A stretch of 12,250 nt of DNA from Lachnospiraceae bacterium (lineage in GTDB: Bacteria > Bacillota > Clostridia > Lachnospirales > Lachnospiraceae). The notes beneath the pieces were generated by a model. That model saw nothing but the letters and a program-made list of their open reading frames with translations, had not been told where the DNA came from and made no database searches. Shown here piece by piece: positions 1 to 6,554 of this stretch (position 1 is the first letter of the stretch; every line of letters begins with the position of its first letter). The DNA lies in contig JAGDCQ010000279.1 of NCBI GenBank assembly GCA_017958465.1, positions 1 to 12,250 on the forward strand, written 5' to 3'. A program made the translations under genes and the position numbers.

Positions 1-676
1 GAGTGATCTTGATGCTCTTTACAGAAACAACGTACTTGATCTTCTTACCGGCTACATCTGTATTGCATGTGTAATTCTCGGGGAACTCAACCTCAACTTC
101 GAAAGGTTCGTCCTGGATCTTCTTGCCGATAAGGGCATCATCGAACTTGTATGTTGCAAGAGACGAAGAACCTACCGTGATGGTGCTTCCCGACTCACCT
201 GTGGAACCTTTTTCAACCTCGGTCCCGTCCTCGTAGTATGACTTATATTCCACTACGATAACATCGCCTTTTTCAACGGCTTTTTCGGTATCGTTCTTCT
301 GCTCTGCCTTTCCTGCAAGGATGTTGTCAATAGCTTTCTGAAGATCCTCATCGCTGTACTTAACGTCGGCGTAAGGCACCTTGATATTTGAATAATCGGC
401 AAGCTGTGCGTAGTCCGTAGCGGTAACACCTTCGATATGACCGTTTGCCGCAAGTCCCTTGCTGTAATCGCCGGACATTTTAACGTGTGTCACAAGGTTA
501 CGTACGATAACAAATACGCTGAATGCAGCTGCAACAGCAAGCAGACAAAGAACAACGAGCCATACGACTCTGCCCACCTTTTTGCTGCGCTTCGCTTTTG
601 CGATATCTTTCTTTCTCTGTAATTTTCTCTGTTTGCTAAGACTTAAGTTGTCGTTAGCGATGTTGTTTTCACTCAT
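1..676 (-). CDS. Membrane-anchored FKBP-type (trigger-factor-like) peptidyl-prolyl isomerase, 3' end cut by window edge
   Basis: The reading frame runs from an ATG at 676 to the left edge without a stop, giving 225 visible residues. Residues 1-35 are strongly basic. Residues about 36-60 form one hydrophobic helix (WLVVLCLLAVAAAFSVFVIV), so the protein looks N-in with its body outside the membrane. Residues about 135-223 match an FKBP/trigger-factor PPIase domain: GDVIVVEY, then EDGTE, then FDDALIGKK and FPENY, ending in AGKKIKYVVSVKSI. Members of this group help fold exported proteins or slow prolyl steps. Whether this one is an active isomerase cannot be judged, because several aromatic pocket positions look changed and the C-terminus is missing. 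A ribosome binding site (AAGGGGAG, 690-683) lies about 7 nt before the ATG, and the gene has its own promoter. The fold is well supported; the substrate is unknown. Confidence 0.8.
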   Translation of the reverse strand, partial: MSENNIANDNLSLSKQRKLQRKKDIAKAKRSKKVGRVVWLVVLCLLAVAAAFSVFVIVRNLVTHVKMSGDYSKGLAANGHIEGVTATDYAQLADYSNIKVPYADVKYSDEDLQKAIDNILAGKAEQKNDTEKAVEKGDVIVVEYKSYYEDGTEVEKGSTGESGSTITVGSSSLATYKFDDALIGKKIQDEPFEVEVEFPENYTCNTDVAGKKIKYVVSVKSIKIT

Positions 677-756
677 GAAAAACTCCCCTTTTACTATAAA
701 AACATATACTTTTTACTTTTCGAGGTTCACTCGTCCCCCAAAAAAGTCCAATGGAT

Positions 757-785
757 ATAATACTATATTTCCGCCCAAAGGTCAA
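757..785 (-). promoter_or_regulatory. Sigma-A type promoter of the FKBP gene
   Basis: On the minus strand TTGACC (785-780) and TATTAT (762-757) are separated by exactly 17 nt, each matching 5 of 6 consensus bases. Transcription would begin near 750, giving a leader of about 74 nt before the ATG at 676. The leader contains a small perfect hairpin (CGAG/CTCG, 721-733). The promoter sits just downstream of the terminator of the preceding gene, which supports an independent transcription unit. Confidence 0.8.
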
Positions 786-832
786 GGAATAACTGTGAAC
801 AATTGATGAAACGTTATTATCGATTTCGAAGC

Positions 833-861
833 AAAAAAACTGCGGGGCATTTACCCCGCAG
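833..861 (-). terminator. Rho-independent terminator after the regulator gene
   Basis: On the minus strand a perfect 8-bp GC-rich stem (CTGCGGGG, 861-854, with CCCCGCAG, 847-840) has a 6-nt loop and is followed by seven T residues (839-833). It starts 7 nt after the stop codon of the regulator gene and closes the gene run that begins at the right edge. No T-run follows on the plus strand, so it acts in one direction. Confidence 0.93.
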
Positions 862-868
862 CCTGTAA

Positions 869-1786
869 TCATACTATTGGAGCATAGTTCACTGTCACGT
901 GGATATCCTGGTTGTAATTGCCGAAATTCCTGCCAAACAGTGTAAGTCCGCCAACATGTTCCGTGTCTCCGGGAACTTCAAACTTGAAACGGATGTTGCT
1001 CTTGTTGTCGATCTTCAGGTCACTAACGGAGACAGAAGATATCTTGATACCATCGATAAAAGTCCCCTCTTCGTTCACCACGATAAGCTTCAAAAGCCCG
1101 TACTGGTTCCAGTTCGAATACCACCAGTCAGGAGTGAATATGCCCTTCACATCCCCAAAATCCCCGGGGCTTGTCCACATCCCAAGGCAGATATCGTTCA
1201 GATAGAAATATATATCCGAAGGCCAGTTGTTGTTCACTCCCGGAGCCTCGGAGCTGAGCTCAGCAGATATTGTTATCTGTGTTGGTTTCTGATTTGAAGG
1301 TACAAGATTCGGTATCATATATTCCACGTATCCCCTTGTAAACCAAAGGATCTCGCAGTTTACACGGTCCGGATGGGCAAAATACCTTGCGTCGTCCACT
1401 TCACCTATGAGTCTTTCCGGAGTTGCCAGCCCGCATGTGGGGAAAACCTGATAATCCGTGTATTGACCCACCTTTATCTCTGTCTCGTAGGCATCGTCCT
1501 TCTTGGGGTCCGGGCTGAATTCCACAAGGATCTTGTTCAGATGTACCATACATCTCTTCTGATTGCCGTGGCCGGCGGACTCGCTCATTATCGAGACGAT
1601 CCCGCATTCCTCAAGTTTTCTGACATGGCTTGTAAGTGCGCCGTTAGTTATGTTCAGCGCGTTTGCCAGGGAATTCATGTTCATCCCCTTGTTTTTTATC
1701 AGCAGCTTTATTATCTCCACACGGATCTCGGAACCGAGCGCTTTAAACACCTCAACGCCCTCGTCCAGCGATTTGATATGCATCAT
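869..1786 (-). CDS. ArsR-like winged-helix transcriptional regulator with C-terminal sensor-like domain
   Basis: The protein has 305 residues. Residues about 8-85 form an ArsR-type winged helix: FKALGSEIRVEIIKLL, then LANALNITNGALTSHVRKLE with the recognition helix near 48-60, then CGIV leading into the wing. Unlike small metal-sensing ArsR proteins (about 100 residues) it has a further 190 residues (about 110-302) of predicted beta-rich sequence with many Trp (188, 204, 221, 222, 226), including SEAPGVNNNWPSD, WTSPGDFGD and FGNYNQDI. I recall regulators of this two-domain type in Firmicutes but know no ligand; the aromatic content would suit a sugar or small organic effector, which is inference. 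The ATG at 1786 is chosen because AAGGAGGA (1802-1795) lies 8 nt upstream, overlapping the stop codon of the previous gene; a second ATG follows at once. It is the last gene before the terminator. Confidence 0.82.
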   Translation of the reverse strand: MMHIKSLDEGVEVFKALGSEIRVEIIKLLIKNKGMNMNSLANALNITNGALTSHVRKLEECGIVSIMSESAGHGNQKRCMVHLNKILVEFSPDPKKDDAYETEIKVGQYTDYQVFPTCGLATPERLIGEVDDARYFAHPDRVNCEILWFTRGYVEYMIPNLVPSNQKPTQITISAELSSEAPGVNNNWPSDIYFYLNDICLGMWTSPGDFGDVKGIFTPDWWYSNWNQYGLLKLIVVNEEGTFIDGIKISSVSVSDLKIDNKSNIRFKFEVPGDTEHVGGLTLFGRNFGNYNQDIHVTVNYAPIV

Positions 1787-1794
1787 AGAAACGC

Positions 1795-1802
1795 TCCTCC
1801 TT
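1795..1802 (-). promoter_or_regulatory. Ribosome binding site of the regulator gene
   Basis: AAGGAGGA on the minus strand, 8 nt before the ATG at 1786. Its first base is the last base of the TGA stop of the upstream DUF5721 gene, so translation of the two genes is probably coupled. It fixes the start of the regulator. Confidence 0.85.
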
Positions 1803-2287
1803 CAGGCAAAGCCGTTTTTCTTTAAGAATTTCTCAGCGTAATCGTCCCAGGCATTCTCAAGTGACCTGTCCATGGAAAAACTTTTCAGCGATGTTCCGCT
1901 CACAACCTGCAGCTGTTCCCTGTCATAACGGATATTCAGGAATATGCCGCCCACATTTTCAAGAGGGATCCCTGTCCCGGAGTTTCTGACAGTACTCTCG
2001 GTGTTAGCTGCATTCAGTTTAAATGTGATCTGCATGGAAAGCGGGAGCTTGCTGCCCTTAACAAGGGTAAAGACTATCTGCTTCACTTCCGACCAAAGGA
2101 GATACTCCTTCTCCGGCAAAGCCTCAAACTCTCCCTCATCATAGAATTCCGCATTCCGTCTGCCGTCCAGCACCCAGCCCCCGGCATTGTTCATCTTCAG
2201 CTCCGAAACGGCAAAGTTGTCAAAAACCTGTCCGGTAAGCAGTGCAGACATAAAGGGTTTCACTTCAGTTATCTCAAAAGAACGCAT
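1802..2287 (-). CDS. DUF5721 family protein
   Basis: With the start at 2287 this is a 161-residue soluble protein beginning MRSFEITEVKPFMSALL. The frame is open for 23 more codons upstream (to 2356), but that extension lies inside the TraX-like gene. The start at 2287 is preceded by CGGAGC and lies 10 nt after the TraX-like stop, so I prefer it. The pattern fits DUF5721 as I recall it from Lachnospiraceae: an N-terminal KPFM/LLTGQVFDNF segment, a central Trp-containing helix (LLWSEVKQIVFTLVKG), GGIFLNIRYD, then a GTSLKSFSMDRSLENAWDDY ending. The family has no known function. No signal peptide or membrane segment is visible. It is placed between a membrane protein and a regulator and is probably translated from the same mRNA. 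Confidence 0.82.
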   Translation of the reverse strand: MRSFEITEVKPFMSALLTGQVFDNFAVSELKMNNAGGWVLDGRRNAEFYDEGEFEALPEKEYLLWSEVKQIVFTLVKGSKLPLSMQITFKLNAANTESTVRNSGTGIPLENVGGIFLNIRYDREQLQVVSGTSLKSFSMDRSLENAWDDYAEKFLKKNGFA

Positions 2288-2291
2288 AATG

Positions 2292-2296
2292 CTCCG
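2292..2296 (-). promoter_or_regulatory. Ribosome binding site that sets the DUF5721 start
   Basis: CGGAG(C) on the minus strand, 4-5 nt before the ATG at 2287, inside the 10-nt gap after the TraX-like stop codon (2300-2298). It supports the start at 2287 over the longer in-frame ATG at 2356. Confidence 0.6.
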
Positions 2297-2297
2297 A

Positions 2298-2984
2298 TCA
2301 AACAAAAACAAACATTTTAAGGATTCCAAGGACCAGAAGGTGCAAAGGATAAACAAGATAGAAGGCTTTTTTGTCGTCCGGTCCCTTTTTGCCGTTGTAC
2401 AGGAAGATAAAGATAAAGGCCAGTGCGCCTATGGTCTCTGTTCCACTGAGGCCGTAGGAGAGAACGGATGCCCCTATGAACCCCGCCAGCTGGAGAGGCT
2501 TGCTCCTTCTTGCAAAATACATGATAAGGATAACGACTATGCCAAACATGCCGTAATCCGTGCCAAGAGCCATCGCCAGAATGCCGGCTGCCAGCATCAC
2601 AAGGCTCGAAAGGACGGTGTACACAAAAAGCTGCATAGGATAGAACCGCTGCTTTATGTATTCCACAAGTCCGATGCACACGAGCCCGATAAGGAGCGTG
2701 AGCATAACACTCTGGTAGTTCCAGTCAAAGAACTTTCTGCGGATCGCAAGATCGAAGGGGATCTCGGAAATGAGTGCGAAGGCCGCCAGCCGGAGCACAT
2801 ATTTCTTTATGCTCTTTGTGTGGTAGAAACCCTCCACCAGCAGAAAGCAGAACAGCGGAAAGGCAACCCTGCCTATGGCGCGGCCAATGAAATATGCCAC
2901 AGTCCCCGTTGGTACGAAAACAGCGGTAACATGGTCGATGATCATTGTGACCATCGCTATCAGTTTCAGAACAAATCCAGACAT
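2298..2984 (-). CDS. TraX-family integral membrane protein (putative acyltransferase)
   Basis: A 228-residue, very hydrophobic protein with about eight or nine predicted membrane segments. The family pattern is clear: AMVTMIIDH (10-18), GRVAFPLFCFLLVEGFYHT (38-56), RLAAFALISEIPFDLA (65-80), TDYGMFG (142-148) and YPLHLL near the C-terminus (212-217). TraX was named for the F-plasmid protein that N-acetylates pilin. Chromosomal homologues are common in Firmicutes, and most have no proven substrate, so acetylation of an envelope component is only a possibility. The conserved Asp17, His18, Glu51, His55, Glu74 and His215 are the likely functional residues. The ATG at 2984 has AAGGAGG (2995-2989) only 4 nt upstream. 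There is no conjugation gene nearby, so a plasmid-transfer role is unlikely. The gene starts 19 nt after the GH13 gene ends. Confidence 0.87.
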   Translation of the reverse strand: MSGFVLKLIAMVTMIIDHVTAVFVPTGTVAYFIGRAIGRVAFPLFCFLLVEGFYHTKSIKKYVLRLAAFALISEIPFDLAIRRKFFDWNYQSVMLTLLIGLVCIGLVEYIKQRFYPMQLFVYTVLSSLVMLAAGILAMALGTDYGMFGIVVILIMYFARRSKPLQLAGFIGASVLSYGLSGTETIGALAFIFIFLYNGKKGPDDKKAFYLVYPLHLLVLGILKMFVFV

Positions 2985-3003
2985 AAAACCTCCTTGAGGC
3001 GGG

Positions 3004-4875
3004 TCACTCCGTTTCTTTAAGGACTATGGCGCATCTTGCGGGGAGCGCTATGGTCCTGTCGCATATATCTCCCGGGGCAAGGGCCTTTGCGGAATTTGCC
3101 GACAGCACGACCTCCCATTTCCCGGCCTTATTTACCAGCGGCAGGTCAAAATCGTGATCCAGATAGTCCATATTGAAAAGCACATAGAAACTTGCATCCG
3201 GAGTCCCGTTTCTTGCGGGGGCGTACCCGCCGTTGAAGAGCATCCCGAGACACCTTGAATGATACGAGAAATCCGGCCCCCAGGCCTTCATCCCGTGATA
3301 GGAAAGGTCCGGGCATCCGTAAGAAACGTAGTCCATAAGCCTGAGTATCTCAGCATTTCTGAACACCCTGTGCTCTTTCCGGAGGGCTATCAGTTCCATC
3401 ACAAAAAGTGTAGTCTCACGGGCGATCCCCCTGCTGTTCCAGTTCAGCCACCCAAGGGGATCATCCTTGCAATACGCGTTGTTGTTGCCATGCTGCGAGT
3501 TCAGGAATTCATCACCGGCAAGCAGCATAGGCACTCCCTGGGCCGTAAACAGCGCGATCAGGGCATTCTTGATCATAACACGGCGGAGCAGCGCTATCTT
3601 TCTCCCCGGGTTTTCCCCTTCTCTGCCACAGTTCCAGCTGTAATTGATCTCACGTCCGTCCCTGTTGTTCTCACCGTTGGCTTCATTGTGCTTAACATCA
3701 TAAGCGTACAGGTCGTTCAGCGTAAACCCGTTGCTGTCCGTGATCATGTTCACACAGCAGCTCTTGCGGTTGTTGCGCCTGTGACACTCCGAGAAGGCAT
3801 TTACCATGCCTTCGTCGCCCTTAAGGAAGCGCCTGACGGTATACTCAAAAGTCTCATCCATGACAGCAAGGTGCTTGCGCCTCGGAAGCTCCTCGCCGGC
3901 ATAGGCCTTGGTCTCGTCCCAGCCGGAAGCTATGAGCTTTGTATTTGCAAGATACGGGTCCTTTGAGATGCAGAAATCCGGCACAGGCATATTTATGAAC
4001 CTGAACCCGTCGATATGGTACTCAGAAACCCAAAACCTCAGCACATCTGAAACAAAACCCGCAGAGACGTTGTCCGGGAAGGAAAACTCCATCAGGACCT
4101 CTATCCCGGCTTTGTGGAACGCCCTCACAAGGGTCTTGAACTCCCTTTCCGGGTGCTCGGTATCCGCAGCGTAAGCTGACTTCACCGCAAAGTACTCGGC
4201 TTTTGCCCCGTATCCCCAGAAGTTCACGCGGACAGGCATTTCGTCGCTCTTCTCCCTGTGAAAACTGCCTTTGTTCTTGAGGTCATTAGTATATACAGGA
4301 ACGTTCAGGGTCTCGTCCGACATGCATTCGTCAAACTCCACACAGGGCATGAGAAGCACAGCGTTAACCCCCAGTTTTTTTATGTAGGGCATTTTCTCAA
4401 TGATACCAAGAAAAGTGCCTCTGTGCCTGACATTTGAGCTTTCATCTGCTGTAAACCCACGGGGGTGGATCTTGTAGATGATCAGCTTTTCAAAAGCCCT
4501 TCCGGGGTTTTTGTCGCCCTTCCAGTCGAAATTGTCAGCGATCAATGTCCCTACCGTCTCCTGCGAAGGTTTTCCAAAAATCTCGCGCCCTCTCACGCTT
4601 TTCGCATAAGGGTCGGTAAACTCTTTTCCGAGCGCCAAAAAGCTGTATGTAAACTCCTGCGTAAGGTTCTTCACCTTTACGGCAAAAACTGCACCAAACC
4701 TTTTGGTCTCATCCATCTCGATCTCAGCGGTCTTCCCGTCAAAACAAAGCTTTAGCGTGCATTTTTCCGCTCCCGGGACAGAAACGGCAAAATTGACATT
4801 TTTTCCAATACGTGTTGCGCCGAGCGGGTAGAAATCCCCGGCGCAAAACTCAAGCCCTGCGGCCCCCATAGCCAT
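3004..4875 (-). CDS. GH13 glycogen-debranching-enzyme homologue lacking the catalytic residues (probable pseudoenzyme)
   Basis: The 623-residue protein has an N-terminal CBM48-like beta domain (about 12-95), a GH13 barrel (about 128-510) and a C-terminal beta domain. It lines up with GlgX/isoamylase-type debranching enzymes: RGFT, GTFLGIIEKMPYIKKLGV, NFWGYGAKAEYFA, HNEANGENNRDG (396-407), SWNCGREG and QGVPMLLAGDE with GNNNAYC (463-469). All catalytic motifs are altered. Region I reads EVLMEFSFPDN in place of VILDVVYNH. Region II reads GFRFI with Ile294 at the nucleophile Asp. Region III reads LIASGWD with Ser317 at the acid Glu. Region IV reads ITDSNG with Ser-Asn (381-382) for His-Asp. Arg292 remains. 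It is probably unable to hydrolyse glucan but may bind it. Its start overlaps the ABC-F stop by one base (TAATG), behind AGGAGG. The frame is intact, so it is not a decayed gene. Confidence 0.88.
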   Translation of the reverse strand: MAMGAAGLEFCAGDFYPLGATRIGKNVNFAVSVPGAEKCTLKLCFDGKTAEIEMDETKRFGAVFAVKVKNLTQEFTYSFLALGKEFTDPYAKSVRGREIFGKPSQETVGTLIADNFDWKGDKNPGRAFEKLIIYKIHPRGFTADESSNVRHRGTFLGIIEKMPYIKKLGVNAVLLMPCVEFDECMSDETLNVPVYTNDLKNKGSFHREKSDEMPVRVNFWGYGAKAEYFAVKSAYAADTEHPEREFKTLVRAFHKAGIEVLMEFSFPDNVSAGFVSDVLRFWVSEYHIDGFRFINMPVPDFCISKDPYLANTKLIASGWDETKAYAGEELPRRKHLAVMDETFEYTVRRFLKGDEGMVNAFSECHRRNNRKSCCVNMITDSNGFTLNDLYAYDVKHNEANGENNRDGREINYSWNCGREGENPGRKIALLRRVMIKNALIALFTAQGVPMLLAGDEFLNSQHGNNNAYCKDDPLGWLNWNSRGIARETTLFVMELIALRKEHRVFRNAEILRLMDYVSYGCPDLSYHGMKAWGPDFSYHSRCLGMLFNGGYAPARNGTPDASFYVLFNMDYLDHDFDLPLVNKAGKWEVVLSANSAKALAPGDICDRTIALPARCAIVLKETE

Positions 4876-6506
4876 TAATCGTCCTCCTCGCTGTTTACCT
4901 CGAGTTTCTGGCGCTTACGAGCGGCTGCATCACTCTCAAGGTACTCATCGTAAGTAGTGATCTTATCTATCATTCCGTTGGGAACGATCTCTATGATCCT
5001 GTTTGCGATAGTCTGGATGAACTGGTGGTCCTGGGATGTGAAGATGCAAACACCCGGGAACTTGATCATACCGTTGTTGAGAGCGGTGATCGACTCCATG
5101 TCAAGGTGGTTTGTGGGCTCATCCATAAGAAGGACGTTGGAGCCCATGATCATCATCTTTGAAAGCATTAAGCGCACGCGCTCACCACCGGAAAGGACCT
5201 TGACCTGCTTTGAGCCTTCTTCGCCCGCAAAGAGCATACGGCCCATGAATCCGCGGACGTAAGTTACATCCTTCTCGGGAGAGAAAGGCATAAGGAAATC
5301 GACGATAGTCTCTTCGCCCGCAAAGAGCGCGGTGTTATCCTTCGGGAAGTAGGACTGAGACGTTGTAACGCCCCATTTTACGATGCCTTCATCGGGTTCT
5401 TCCTCGCCTGCAAGGATCTTTAAGAGCATCGTGTTAGCTGCGGTATTTGAGCCGACGAGCGCAACCTTGTCGTCGTGACCGAGCACGAACGAGATGTTGT
5501 CGAGAACTTTCACGCCGTCAACAGTCTTAGAAAGGTTCTTGACTGTAAGAACTTCGTTGCCGATCTCGCGCTGGGGCCTGAAATCGATATAAGGATACTT
5601 ACGGCTTGAAGGCTTGATGTCGTCAAGCTCGATCTTTTCAAGGGCACGCTTACGTGAAGTAGCCTGCTTGGATTTTGAAGCGTTTGCGGAGAACCTCTGG
5701 ATGAATTCCTGTAATTCCTTGATCTTCTCCTCTTTCTTCTTGTTGGCTTCCTTCATCTGCTTGATCATGAGCTGTGAGGACTCGTACCAGAAGTCGTAGT
5801 TACCTGCATAGAGCTGGATCTTGCCGTAATCGATATCCGCGATCTGTGTGCAGACTTTATTCAGGAAATAACGGTCGTGGGAAACCACGATGACCGTATT
5901 ATCGAAGTTGATGAGGAACTCCTCAAGCCACTGGATAGCCTCAAGATCAAGGTGGTTTGTGGGCTCGTCGAGGAGCAGGATGTCAGGGTTTCCAAAGAGC
6001 GCCTGCGCAAGGAGGACCTTGATCTTAAGCGCGCCGTTAAGCTCGCTCATCATTGCGTAGTGAAGGTCTGTGTCGACGCCGAGACCGTTAAGGAGTGTAG
6101 CCGCGTCGGACTCTGCTTCCCAGCCGTTCATCGTTGCAAATTCAGCCTCGAGCTCGCTGGCTCTGATACCGTCTTCCTCGGTGAAATCCTCTTTTGCGTA
6201 GATGGCGTCCTTCTCCTTCATTATCTGGTAAAGCCTTGCATTTCCCATGATAACGGTGTCAAGCACGTTGTAAGCATCGTACTTGAAGTGGTCCTGCTGC
6301 ATGAAGGAAAGGCGCTGGCCCTTTGTGATTATGATCTCGCCCTTTGAAGGCTCGAGCTGTCCGGAGAGGATCTTAAGGAATGTGGACTTTCCGGCGCCGT
6401 TTGCACCGATGAGTCCGTAGCAGTTTCCTTCCGTAAACTTGATGTTAACGTCTTCGAAAAGTGCGCGCTTTCCGAGTCTGAGTGTAATGTTACTTGCCTG
6501 GATCAT
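4875..6506 (-). CDS. ABC-F family ATPase (YkpA/YbiT-like), two nucleotide-binding domains
   Basis: The protein has 543 residues and no membrane segments: two ABC domains joined by a charged linker (about 242-316), as expected for ABC-F proteins, which act on the ribosome rather than in transport. NBD1 has Walker A GANGAGKST (34-42), Walker B LLLDE (177-181) and the switch VSHD (208-211), but its signature reads SELNG (154-158) in place of LSGGE. NBD2 has a canonical signature LSGGE (438-442) and Walker B LLMDE (459-463), but its Walker A reads GSNTAANT (352-359) without the lysine, and its switch is SQD (491-493). The KWGVTTSQSYFPKDN segment is typical of the YkpA/YbiT group. Role is presumably translation factor; antibiotic resistance is not indicated. 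The ATG at 6506 has AGAGG about 9 nt upstream. The acidic C-terminal codons contain the ribosome binding site of the next gene. Confidence 0.93.
   Translation of the reverse strand: MIQASNITLRLGKRALFEDVNIKFTEGNCYGLIGANGAGKSTFLKILSGQLEPSKGEIIITKGQRLSFMQQDHFKYDAYNVLDTVIMGNARLYQIMKEKDAIYAKEDFTEEDGIRASELEAEFATMNGWEAESDAATLLNGLGVDTDLHYAMMSELNGALKIKVLLAQALFGNPDILLLDEPTNHLDLEAIQWLEEFLINFDNTVIVVSHDRYFLNKVCTQIADIDYGKIQLYAGNYDFWYESSQLMIKQMKEANKKKEEKIKELQEFIQRFSANASKSKQATSRKRALEKIELDDIKPSSRKYPYIDFRPQREIGNEVLTVKNLSKTVDGVKVLDNISFVLGHDDKVALVGSNTAANTMLLKILAGEEEPDEGIVKWGVTTSQSYFPKDNTALFAGEETIVDFLMPFSPEKDVTYVRGFMGRMLFAGEEGSKQVKVLSGGERVRLMLSKMMIMGSNVLLMDEPTNHLDMESITALNNGMIKFPGVCIFTSQDHQFIQTIANRIIEIVPNGMIDKITTYDEYLESDAAARKRQKLEVNSEEDD
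4883..4888 (-). promoter_or_regulatory. Ribosome binding site of the GH13 gene, inside the ABC-F coding end
   Basis: AGGAGG on the minus strand, 7 nt before the ATG at 4875. It lies within the GAG-GAG-GAC codons (Glu-Glu-Asp) of the ABC-F C-terminus, and stop and start share one base. This favours the ATG at 4875 over the next in-frame ATG at 4869 and points to translational coupling. Confidence 0.8.
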
Positions 6507-6554
6507 GTGATAAAACCTCTTTCAAAAATCAATCTTTGTCCGTTTGCCGCGTTG
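6507..6554 (-). other. 48-bp gap between carboxypeptidase and ABC-F genes
   Basis: This is the largest gap in the eight-gene run. It holds the ABC-F ribosome binding site (AAAGAGG, near 6516-6522). I see no terminator stem with a T-run and no convincing -35/-10 pair, so it does not obviously break the transcript. Confidence 0.5.

Noticed and set aside
669..872. 67-codon minus-strand frame across the gap between the regulator and the FKBP gene
   Set aside because: It covers the terminator and the promoter, its start overlaps the regulator's stop, and the peptide shows no recognisable features.
2288..2356. Longer start for the DUF5721 gene
   Set aside because: The extra 23 residues lie within the TraX-like coding end, show no family resemblance, and a ribosome binding site supports the start at 2287.
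2298..2984. Mobile element or conjugative plasmid fragment suggested by a TraX homologue
   Set aside because: No transposase, integrase, relaxase or terminal repeats are present, and the gene is embedded in a tight run of chromosomal-type genes.
2187..3020. 277-codon open frame on the plus strand
   Set aside because: It lies opposite the TraX-like and DUF5721 genes, is rich in His, Lys and Arg without domain pattern, and is explained by codon use of the genes on the other strand.
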